Assembly (NCBI GenBank): GCA_020446425.1
Contig: JAGRES010000034.1
Span: 1 to 64,000 of the forward strand
Source: Sphingobium sp.
GTDB lineage: Bacteria > Pseudomonadota > Alphaproteobacteria > Sphingomonadales > Sphingomonadaceae
Reading direction: 5' to 3'
DNA: 64,000 nt
The position numbers were made by a program, and so were the translations under genes. The notes under the pieces were generated by a model. It had not been told where the DNA came from and did no database searches. It was given only the letters and a program-made list of their open reading frames with translations. Of this stretch, positions 17,424-24,532 are shown in pieces (the first letter of the stretch is position 1; every line of letters starts with the position of its first letter).

Positions 17424-17975
17424 TCATTTTGCTTTCTGCGGCGGAAGCGCCGACCCATGCTCCCTGATGATCTTCCACCCTTCCGCACCCTTGCGCAAAA
17501 CAAAGTTTCCGATCACATCAGCTGTCTGGACGCCGTCGGCTGCCTGGATATTAACCCTGTAGATCACGGTAGCCGCCGCCAAGTCACCACTGAGTACCAG
17601 ATGAGGCCCGTCGATGACGCTGGTAGTGAAATTCGTGCCGCCAAGCATCTTGCCCCAGACCGCGCCATGGCTCTCGGCAGAGCGATGGACCGTCTTGTTC
17701 GGATCAAGCTCGTCGAACAATATGACGTCGGAGGGCGATCGGCTGTAGAAAAAGCCAACCTTGCTTTGAAAGTCGAACGGCGGATCACCGGCCTTATGGC
17801 TCCAACCCTGTTCAAGCCATTGCACCAGCTTTTGCTTCAGCGCGTGCTCCGCGTCGTGCGTCTCTGCGCGAACGGGTGTTGAAAACAAAAACAATACCAA
17901 TGCAAAGAATAGGGCAAAGCGTACAATATGCGAATGCCGTCGACCCGGAATCTGTTCCAATAGAACATTCTTCAA
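17424..17975 (-). CDS. Exported NTF2-like protein, C-type
   Basis: A 183-residue protein with a Sec signal peptide (FALFFALVLFLFSTPVRA, cleavage after about residue 37) and one NTF2-like domain. Markers are WLEQGWSHKAGDPPFDF, ILFDELDPNKTVHRS and GWKIIREHGSALP. These match the C-terminal half of the fused protein at 21035-22048 (PGDPPFNF, LFDDIDPQKRVARS, GWKIIREQGSGLS). The gene for the N-type partner follows after 7 nt. The pair and its fusion suggest that the two domains work as a heterodimer in the periplasm (inference). It is divergent from the TonB receptor at 18238 and shares its control region. Confidence 0.8.
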   Translation of the reverse strand: MKNVLLEQIPGRRHSHIVRFALFFALVLFLFSTPVRAETHDAEHALKQKLVQWLEQGWSHKAGDPPFDFQSKVGFFYSRSPSDVILFDELDPNKTVHRSAESHGAVWGKMLGGTNFTTSVIDGPHLVLSGDLAAATVIYRVNIQAADGVQTADVIGNFVLRKGAEGWKIIREHGSALPPQKAK

Positions 17976-18074
17976 AACACGATCCTCTCATGCATATTAT
18001 ATTTAATGCACAAATTATTTGGTAAAATGTGCAATTAAATCACAAATTATATGAAAAATTCAGTATCTCAATAT

Positions 18075-18080
18075 TATAAT
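18075..18080 (+). promoter_or_regulatory. TATAAT in an AT-rich divergent promoter region (17976-18237)
   Basis: The 262-bp gap between the NTF2-like pair and the TonB receptor is strikingly AT-rich between about 17990 and 18120 and contains a perfect TATAAT. Which direction it serves is unclear. A TTGACG at 18142-18147, directly after the operator pair, is a candidate -35 box for the TonB gene. Confidence 0.3.
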
Positions 18081-18097
18081 AGTAAAAAATACTATGT

Positions 18098-18134
18098 ATA
18101 GGATTTGCATATGAATCCATAAGGTAAAACCTAT
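18098..18134. promoter_or_regulatory. Tandem pair of LysR operator-like sites
   Basis: Two imperfect copies of the island palindrome lie 22 bp apart, about two helix turns: ATAGG-ATTTG-CATAT (18098-18112, one mismatch) and TAAGG-TAAAA-CCTAT (18120-18134, two mismatches). LysR tetramers commonly bind such a recognition plus activation site pair on the same DNA face. It lies 104 bp upstream of the TonB receptor start and ends 7 bp before a TTGACG. Confidence 0.5.
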
Positions 18135-18237
18135 CCCGATATTGACGATTTTCTGATTTACATGGGAATTTACTTTCTTGGCGCACTGAAACTTTTTCCA
18201 CATCAACAAATTAGCAGGGTGCGCGGGGAGAGGGTAA

Positions 18238-20373
18238 ATGACGAAGTACGTCACTACGGCATCGGCCGCTGCAATTGCTCTTGCGTTGACGCCATCTTGT
18301 GGCTGGGCACAAGCTACATCTTCCAACGATTCCGGGCTGGACGAAATCGTTGTCACCGCCACCAAGAGAGGCGATGCTCAGAACGTTCAGGATGTACCGT
18401 TCGCCGTAACGGCCTTCGGCCCCAAGCAACTGGAATCGCAGAATTTTCAAGGCATAGAATCGCTCAGCTATGTGATGCCTAATGTCGAGCTGGACGCCAA
18501 TAACTCCGCGCCCGGATTTGCCAATTTCGCCATTCGCGGTCAGGGCATTGGCGGCACCATTCCCACGCTCGAAAGTGCGGTCGGCGTGTTTGTCGACGGT
18601 GTGTATCTGGGCACGAATTCCGGCGTGGTCTTCGACAATTTCGACTTGGCGGGTATCGAGATCTTACGCGGTCCGCAGGGTGTTCTTTTCGGCAAGAACG
18701 TGACCGGCGGCGCTGTCCTGATCCGTACGACCAAGCCCACCAATACGCTAACCGCGAATGCGCAGGTACAGCTTGAAAGCGGCCCTCAGGTTACCGCCAA
18801 TGCAACGGTGTCCGGCCCTATTGTCCCGGATCGTCTGGCCGCGAAGCTTGCCGTCTATTACAGCCGCGACGAAGGCTATTACACCAATCGCGCAGACAAT
18901 AGCAGCTTCGGCAAGCAGCGTACGACGATCATCCGTCCTGCTCTGACCTGGACACCGACAGACACAGTGGACCTCACCATACGCTATGAGCATGGCCGGA
19001 TCACCGGGGACGGCGGCCCATCGCACAATCTTCTGGACGGGCGCAATACCTTCGTCGTCAACATCGACAATAGGGGGTTCACGGACTCGAAATGGGATCA
19101 GGTCATCGGTGAACTGAACTGGGATGTCGGTTTCGGTGACGGCACCATCACCAATATCGCGGCCTATCGCGACTTTTCAGGCGACACCGACCTGGATTTC
19201 GACGCAACACCGTTCAACCTATTCAATTCACGTCAGAAGACCCTCATAGACCAGTTCAGCAATGAATTGCGCTACGCTGGCACATTCGGCCCGGTTAAAC
19301 TGACGACCGGATTATATTATTTCCAGTCGAACCTTTTCTATCTGGAGCATCGCCGTATCATCGGCAACAGCCTTCAGGGCGGCGGCAAGCAGGACATGAA
19401 AACCTACGGCATATTCACTGCTGTCGACTGGAATTTGACCGATAAACTCATCCTGAACGCCGGTATTCGCTATACCTATGAAAAGAAGGATGTTCTTGTT
19501 TCCTCCATTCGCGCGGGCGGATGCGACATAGATGCCAATACCTGCGTCTATTCGCTCACCAGCAAGGCAAACTGGGATGCTTTTACCCCCAAGCTAGGCT
19601 TCCAATATTATCCGTCGCCGGATGTTCAGCTTTATGGGTTCTATGCCCGGGGCTTTCGCGCCGGCGGGTACAATCTGCGTAACACCAATCCGCTGGTGCC
19701 GCCCGGGCCAATCGACAATGAAGATCAGGATACTTTCGAGGTGGGTCTGAAATCGGAATTCGGGGGTATTGCGCGCCTGAACCTCTCAGCGTTCGTCAAC
19801 AAGGTGAAAGGCGCCCAGCGCTCGGTACAGACGCCCTTCCCCGGCGTCGGCGTCGCGCAGGTCATCGTGAACGCAGCGGACGCGACGATCAAGGGGTTCG
19901 AGGCGGAGCTGACCCTGACGCCCGCGCGCGGTCTGGTCATCTCCACCTTCGCCGGATATCTGCACGGCAAATATGACAAGATCCTATACGACATCAGCGG
20001 CAACCAGACTGTCGGTCCGGAGGATCTGGCGCTCAAGCTCATCCGCCTGCCACCCTGGTCTTATGGCGGGAGCATCAGCTACGAAATGCCGGTCGAGGAT
20101 GGAAAGCTGACGCCGCGCGTCTCGTTCAGCCACCGCGACAAGGCCTTTTCGACCGAGAATAATGTCGGATACTTCAACCCGGTCGATCAGCTCGATTTCG
20201 ACATTTCCTACTCGCCCAATCGCAACCTGACCTTGTCATTCTATGGCAAGAATATGCGCGATAATGTCGCATATGGGCTCGTTTCGCCCAATGGCGTCTT
20301 CATGCCCGGGTCGACTTTCGGCGACCTGAAGGAAGGCCGGGTCTATGGCGGGGCGATACGCTGGACCTACTGA
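18238..20373 (+). CDS. TonB-dependent outer-membrane receptor
   Basis: A 711-residue receptor. A signal peptide ending at about residue 24 (GWAQA) is followed by the TonB-box-like DEIVVTATK, the plug domain (about 45-165, with VFVDGVYLG and EILRGPQGVLFGKN), and a 22-strand-type barrel ending in the aromatic GGAIRWTY, as needed for BamA recognition. It probably imports the island's substrate across the outer membrane using energy from TonB/ExbBD, which are not in this window. It is of a different type from the two tandem receptors at 24533-29553. It has its own control region with the operator pair and is followed by a strong terminator. Confidence 0.92.
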   Translation: MTKYVTTASAAAIALALTPSCGWAQATSSNDSGLDEIVVTATKRGDAQNVQDVPFAVTAFGPKQLESQNFQGIESLSYVMPNVELDANNSAPGFANFAIRGQGIGGTIPTLESAVGVFVDGVYLGTNSGVVFDNFDLAGIEILRGPQGVLFGKNVTGGAVLIRTTKPTNTLTANAQVQLESGPQVTANATVSGPIVPDRLAAKLAVYYSRDEGYYTNRADNSSFGKQRTTIIRPALTWTPTDTVDLTIRYEHGRITGDGGPSHNLLDGRNTFVVNIDNRGFTDSKWDQVIGELNWDVGFGDGTITNIAAYRDFSGDTDLDFDATPFNLFNSRQKTLIDQFSNELRYAGTFGPVKLTTGLYYFQSNLFYLEHRRIIGNSLQGGGKQDMKTYGIFTAVDWNLTDKLILNAGIRYTYEKKDVLVSSIRAGGCDIDANTCVYSLTSKANWDAFTPKLGFQYYPSPDVQLYGFYARGFRAGGYNLRNTNPLVPPGPIDNEDQDTFEVGLKSEFGGIARLNLSAFVNKVKGAQRSVQTPFPGVGVAQVIVNAADATIKGFEAELTLTPARGLVISTFAGYLHGKYDKILYDISGNQTVGPEDLALKLIRLPPWSYGGSISYEMPVEDGKLTPRVSFSHRDKAFSTENNVGYFNPVDQLDFDISYSPNRNLTLSFYGKNMRDNVAYGLVSPNGVFMPGSTFGDLKEGRVYGGAIRWTY

Positions 20374-20401
20374 CCGGATAACATACTCGGACGACAAGGA
20401 T

Positions 20402-20441
20402 GGGGCGGCGTTTGGGAACACTGAACGCCGCCCCTTTTTTT
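20402..20441 (+). terminator. Rho-independent terminator of the TonB receptor gene
   Basis: An 11-bp perfect stem (GGGGCGGCGTT at 20402-20412 with AACGCCGCCCC at 20424-20434), an 11-nt loop and seven T residues (20435-20441), 28 nt after the receptor stop. Confidence 0.9.
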
Positions 20442-20510
20442 ACTGCCTGCCTGGCCTCGCATTGCTGTTCGCGCCGCTGTCCACAGCGGGTGGTTCCACG
20501 AAATATCGAC

Positions 20511-20545
20511 AAAAGAAACCCCGCGAGTGCTAAGCACTCGCGGGG
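20511..20545 (-). terminator. Rho-independent terminator of the small NTF2-like gene
   Basis: A 12-bp perfect stem (20519-20530 with 20534-20545) and a 3-nt loop. Read on the minus strand it is followed by TTTCTTTT, so it ends transcripts from the gene at 20579-20935. Confidence 0.85.
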
Positions 20546-20578
20546 CTGGATAGGATGGGAAACCGTAACTGCGGCAAA

Positions 20579-20935
20579 TTAAAGCGCGGAAAAGTCCCCA
20601 TAAACGCGATATTCGCCTATTCCCTCTTCGCCCCTGTCAAAAACGACGCAGGCGGGAGCCTCCACAGCAGAACCGTCCTTGCGGAAGAAAGTGCAACCGA
20701 CCTCGACATAAGTACGGCCATTATCTCCAGTCTGCGTTCTCTCGATCACATGCTTCATGCCTGAGATGCTCTGGAAAAAGCTATCGAGAAAGCCGTGAAT
20801 AGCCTCCTTGCCCTCCACCGCCGGGAGATTGCACAGGCGGAACGACCCAGCTTGCGCAAAATGCCGGACCACATTATCTGCCTGCAGGGAATCCAGATCA
20901 GCGAAAATCTGCACGATATTCTGGTCTGTCACCAT
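20579..20935 (-). CDS. Small cytoplasmic NTF2-like (SnoaL / limonene-epoxide-hydrolase-type) protein
   Basis: About 118 residues with no signal peptide. The fold is suggested by the N-terminal IFADLDSLQADNVVRHFA, central VEGKEAIHGFLDSFFQSI and the final GIGEYRVYGDFS, which resemble the SnoaL_2 / limonene-1,2-epoxide hydrolase group. The frame can begin at 21007, but the ATG at 20935 has GGAG 4 nt upstream and starts just at the domain, so I chose it. It is the third NTF2-like gene in 6 kb, but it is cytoplasmic and not closely similar to the exported pair. It lies 99 nt downstream of the fused protein gene on the same strand and may be co-transcribed with it. The substrate is unknown. Confidence 0.7.
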   Translation of the reverse strand: MVTDQNIVQIFADLDSLQADNVVRHFAQAGSFRLCNLPAVEGKEAIHGFLDSFFQSISGMKHVIERTQTGDNGRTYVEVGCTFFRKDGSAVEAPACVVFDRGEEGIGEYRVYGDFSAL

Positions 20936-21034
20936 CCAACTCCATTCATGTTGTTTCCGAAAATTCGGTGCTGCCATCACAATATGACCGCAGCACCGGC
21001 CCACCATAAGGGCATGTCGATATCGTCTTCGGTC

Positions 21035-22048
21035 CTATTTGGGCGTTGACACCTTGGAGAGGCCAGACCCCTGCTCGCGGATGATCTTCCAGCCGTCTGC
21101 GGTACGGCGGAATGTCACCATGCTGAGGATGCGGCTTTTCAGAATTTCTTTGCCCAGATCGACAGTGATATTGTAGAAAACCGGCGCAACGGCGATGTCG
21201 CCAGAGACCAGCACGTCATTAATGGGCTCGACCTTGTTACTGAAATTCCATCCCTGAAGCATCTCATCCCAGATCGCGCCATATGCGCCCGGGGATCGGG
21301 CCACACGTTTTTGCGGGTCGATATCGTCGAACAGATAAACGTCCTTGGACTCCCAGTCGTAGAATTTCGACAACTGCCGCTTGAAGTTGAACGGCGGGTC
21401 CCCCGGCATGTGGCGCCAGCCGACTTCCAACCACTCGGTCGCCAGACGCTTGATCTCGATCTTGTCAGCCTCGATGCTCCCGGCATCCGGGATTACCGCG
21501 CCCCCGCCGGCATATTCGCCAGCGGCGGTTTCGGCGCTGGCAGGAACACGTAGCTTCATGGCATCGAAGGCCTGAAGGTCATAATACATGGTCAATTTGG
21601 TGACCATGCCCTTGTCCATCTCGAACAGCCAGGCATAGCTGTTGTTGTAAGGCGCGCCGTCCTTGCCCATGGCGGTAAGGTCGAAATGCGCCACCACCGT
21701 ATCGCCATCGGCGTAAATGCCGTTGACCTTTACGCGTGGCGGAGCGGCAAACCGGGAAAGGAACGGTTTCGCCACCTGATCCATGAAAGCTTGCTTCCCG
21801 TTCCAGGTACCTGCCGATGGGCCGGAGCCGGGAATTACGAGAACAGCGTCGTCAGTCAGCAAATTGAAAACTTCACCGTGGCCGGCCGCCCATTTGTCAT
21901 AGGCCTTGGTGATGATGTCGCGATTGGACATAGTCTCAGCCGAGCTTTTGGCCGCCTGAGCTGGAGTGAAGCTCTGCACACTCACCAAGCCTATGGCTAC
22001 CGCAGCCACGGCCGCCCGCATCTGGCCCTTTGCGCATTTTCCGAACAT
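21035..22048 (-). CDS. Exported protein with two fused NTF2-like domains
   Basis: A 337-residue protein with a Sec signal (AAVAAVAIGLVSVQSF, cleavage after PAQA at about 32). Domain 1 (about 38-165) has IPGSGPSAGTWNGKQAF and DGAPYNNSYAWLFEM; domain 2 (about 195-335) has MPGDPPFNFKRQLSKFY and GWKIIREQGSGLS. Domain 1 matches the product of 16835-17416 and domain 2 that of 17424-17975, so this is a natural fusion of the neighbouring split pair. A Gly/Ala-rich linker joins the halves at about 180-190. It is divergent from the quinohemoprotein gene, with an exact operator copy between them (22139-22153). A periplasmic role beside that dehydrogenase is likely; the activity is not known. Confidence 0.82.
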   Translation of the reverse strand: MFGKCAKGQMRAAVAAVAIGLVSVQSFTPAQAAKSSAETMSNRDIITKAYDKWAAGHGEVFNLLTDDAVLVIPGSGPSAGTWNGKQAFMDQVAKPFLSRFAAPPRVKVNGIYADGDTVVAHFDLTAMGKDGAPYNNSYAWLFEMDKGMVTKLTMYYDLQAFDAMKLRVPASAETAAGEYAGGGAVIPDAGSIEADKIEIKRLATEWLEVGWRHMPGDPPFNFKRQLSKFYDWESKDVYLFDDIDPQKRVARSPGAYGAIWDEMLQGWNFSNKVEPINDVLVSGDIAVAPVFYNITVDLGKEILKSRILSMVTFRRTADGWKIIREQGSGLSKVSTPK

Positions 22049-22138
22049 GTCTCAGCCTCTCCTTTATCGCTTTCATCATAATATGAACCATAGGAAACAG
22101 TTTGGCCAAATCGCGGCAAAAGCAAAACCCGTCGCTGC

Positions 22139-22153
22139 ATAGGATAAACCTAT
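22139..22153. promoter_or_regulatory. Putative LysR operator, ATAGG-ATAAA-CCTAT
   Basis: An exact palindrome copy, midway between the divergent starts of the fused NTF2-like gene (22048, 90 bp away) and the quinohemoprotein gene (22251, 97 bp away). A single bound activator could serve both directions. Confidence 0.65.
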
Positions 22154-22250
22154 ACACCTGCTTGGGCAGAGCGATGGCCGCCTTCTTTCGTTGCTTGCGC
22201 ACCCTTACAAAACATAGATTGGCCAAAAGCGAGAGAGGGGACCCAGATTG

Positions 22251-24347
22251 ATGAAAATGACCAGTAAGGCGCTGCGTTCCTCCTGCTTATATGGCCTCTC
22301 GCTTCTGGCGCTGTCGAGTTGCGGAGGCCCCACATCCAACGGCGGAAACTGGATCGGCTATGGCCGCACGGCCAGCGAGGACAGGTACAGTCCCGGCGAC
22401 GCGATCAACGAGCAAACGATCAACCGGCTAGGGCTGGACTGGGCGCTCACGCTGGACGAGCCCGGCGGGCTGGAAGCAACGCCGCTTGCCGTTGGGGGCA
22501 TATTATATTTCACGGCCGCGAACGGAACGGTATACGCCGCCGATGTCATCAACAAGCGCGTGCTCTGGAAATATGATCCGCAAGCGTGGAAAGTGGCACC
22601 GCGCATGTTGCGAGGCTTCGAACCGATAAATCGAGGTCTGGCCTATGAGAACGGCAAGCTGTTTCTGGGTTCATTCGATGGCCGGCTGATTGCAATCAAT
22701 GCGCGAACCGGCAAGGAGTTATGGCAAACATCCACGCTTGACCGGCCTGGCTCGCGCATCACGATCACCGGCGCGCCGCGGGTATTCAAGGGCAAAGTCG
22801 TAATCGGCCAGGGCGGCGCGGATTGGGGGGCGCGCGGCTATGTGAGCGCCTACGACGCCAATACCGGGGAAATGCTGTGGCGGTTCTATACCGTACCGGG
22901 GAAGCCTGGCACGGATGGCGATAACCCTGCAATGCAGATGGCGGCGAAAACCTGGTCCGGCGAGTGGTGGCGCTGGGGCGGCGGCGGCACTCCCTGGAAT
23001 GCGATGACATTCGACGAGGAAATGAACCGCCTCTATATCGGCACGGGCAACAGCTCCGTCTACGACCCGAAACTGCGAAGCCCGGGCGGAGGAGACAATC
23101 TGTTCCTGGCATCAATAGTCGCGGTGGATGCCGATACCGGTGACTATATCTGGCACTATCAGCTCAATCCTCGGGAAGCATGGGACTATAAGGCGACGAT
23201 GGACATCGTGCTCGCCGATCTTCAAATAGATGGCCAAGAGCGAAAGGTGCTGATGCAGGCTCCCACCAATGGTTTCTTCTATGTGATTGATCGCTCCAAC
23301 GGCAAGCTTATTTCAGCCGAGAAGTTTGGCAAGGCCAACTGGGCCGACCGCATAGACATCAAGACCGGCAGGCCGGTGGAGCGCCCGGACATTCGTTATG
23401 AGAAAGGCCCGGTAACGATCTGGCCCGGCACCATCGGCGCCCATAACTGGCAGGCCATGGCCTTTAGCAAGAAAGCCGGGCTCGTCTACATCCCATACAT
23501 GCAGCTGCCCACAACCTTCAACTCGACTGCCGAGGACAAGGCGGAGTTGCCGTCGCTCACGCTCGACAAGCCCAAGATGCGGTTCGGGATCGGTGCGACC
23601 TTCCGCTCCGCCATTGTCGACCCGGATGATGGCAAGGGCGCGCTCATTGCATGGGATCCCGTTCGTCAGAAGCAGGTATGGCGCGTCGACCGCGAGTATA
23701 TATGGAATGGCGGCATTCTGGCGACGGCGGGGAATATCGTTTTCCAGGGTACAGCCGATGGCCAGCTCGAAGCCTATTCCGCAGACCGTGGCAAGAAATT
23801 ATGGTCATTCGGTGCGGGTAACGGCATCATTGCCCCGCCCATCAGCTTTGCGGCCAATGGTCATCAATATATCGCGGTTCTTGCCGGCTATGGCGGCGCA
23901 TCTGCGGCCGGTGGCAAATTATTCGATACCGGATGGCGATATGGCATACACCCCAGCCGCCTACTGGTTTTCCGGCTGGACGGTGCGGAGAAGCTTCCCG
24001 ATACGCCGCCCCCAGTTGACTCGACACCGCCTGTCGACGACGAGAAAATCGTCATCGACGCCGCCGCCGCCACACGAGGCGCGAAGCTCTACAGCGAAAC
24101 GTGCCGCATCTGCCATGGCGCTGGCGCGGCCGCGACAGGCCCCACCGCACCAGACCTCAGAGCATCCGGCATCACGCTCGATTTGAACGCGTTCAAAATG
24201 GTGCTCAACGGCGCATTGGTTGAACGCCAGATGCCAAAATATGACGATCTTTCCGAAGATGAGATGCGGGACCTGTTCATGTATATCCGCAGCGAAGCCC
24301 GCCACCCCGGAAAGGCGGGTGAAAAGAAGCTGAGCAACGGCGCCTGA
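22251..24347 (+). CDS. Lipoprotein PQQ-dependent quinohemoprotein alcohol dehydrogenase
   Basis: A 698-residue protein with a lipobox (LALSSC, Cys24), so it is anchored to a membrane facing the periplasm. An eight-bladed PQQ propeller (about 30-570) shows repeated W-motif blades such as YAADVINKRVLWKYD and AINARTGKELWQT, the catalytic-Asp region NPREAWDYKATMD, and GTGNSSVYD. A C-terminal cytochrome c domain carries CRICH (Cys618, Cys621, His622). This is the type II quinohemoprotein layout: it oxidises alcohols or aldehydes and passes electrons to the heme. The adjacent Cys-Cys pair common in this family is absent (RGFEPINRG stands in that region). ATG at 22251 and TTG at 22248 are both possible starts. 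It shares a promoter region with the fused NTF2-like protein. Confidence 0.87.
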   Translation: MKMTSKALRSSCLYGLSLLALSSCGGPTSNGGNWIGYGRTASEDRYSPGDAINEQTINRLGLDWALTLDEPGGLEATPLAVGGILYFTAANGTVYAADVINKRVLWKYDPQAWKVAPRMLRGFEPINRGLAYENGKLFLGSFDGRLIAINARTGKELWQTSTLDRPGSRITITGAPRVFKGKVVIGQGGADWGARGYVSAYDANTGEMLWRFYTVPGKPGTDGDNPAMQMAAKTWSGEWWRWGGGGTPWNAMTFDEEMNRLYIGTGNSSVYDPKLRSPGGGDNLFLASIVAVDADTGDYIWHYQLNPREAWDYKATMDIVLADLQIDGQERKVLMQAPTNGFFYVIDRSNGKLISAEKFGKANWADRIDIKTGRPVERPDIRYEKGPVTIWPGTIGAHNWQAMAFSKKAGLVYIPYMQLPTTFNSTAEDKAELPSLTLDKPKMRFGIGATFRSAIVDPDDGKGALIAWDPVRQKQVWRVDREYIWNGGILATAGNIVFQGTADGQLEAYSADRGKKLWSFGAGNGIIAPPISFAANGHQYIAVLAGYGGASAAGGKLFDTGWRYGIHPSRLLVFRLDGAEKLPDTPPPVDSTPPVDDEKIVIDAAAATRGAKLYSETCRICHGAGAAATGPTAPDLRASGITLDLNAFKMVLNGALVERQMPKYDDLSEDEMRDLFMYIRSEARHPGKAGEKKLSNGA

Positions 24348-24477
24348 GCTTCACCAGCGACCGCTACTCATACCGCAAAGCCCGCTTCACGACCCCTTGG
24401 TCTAGTGTGATTTTTTAACAAAGCCGCTTTCCGCTTTTGTCATCACACCCAATCACCGACATAACCCTAAAATAGAA

Positions 24478-24507
24478 AACGGGCGGAAGCTCTCGCCTCC
24501 GCCCGTT
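24478..24507 (-). terminator. Terminator between convergent quinohemoprotein and TonB genes
   Basis: A 10-bp stem (24478-24487 with 24498-24507) and a 10-nt loop. On the minus strand it is followed by a T-rich stretch, so it mainly ends the TonB gene at 24533-26839. The 24348-24532 gap holds no gene. Confidence 0.75.
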
Positions 24508-24532
24508 CCTCTCTGGACGAGGTGCAGTCCGT

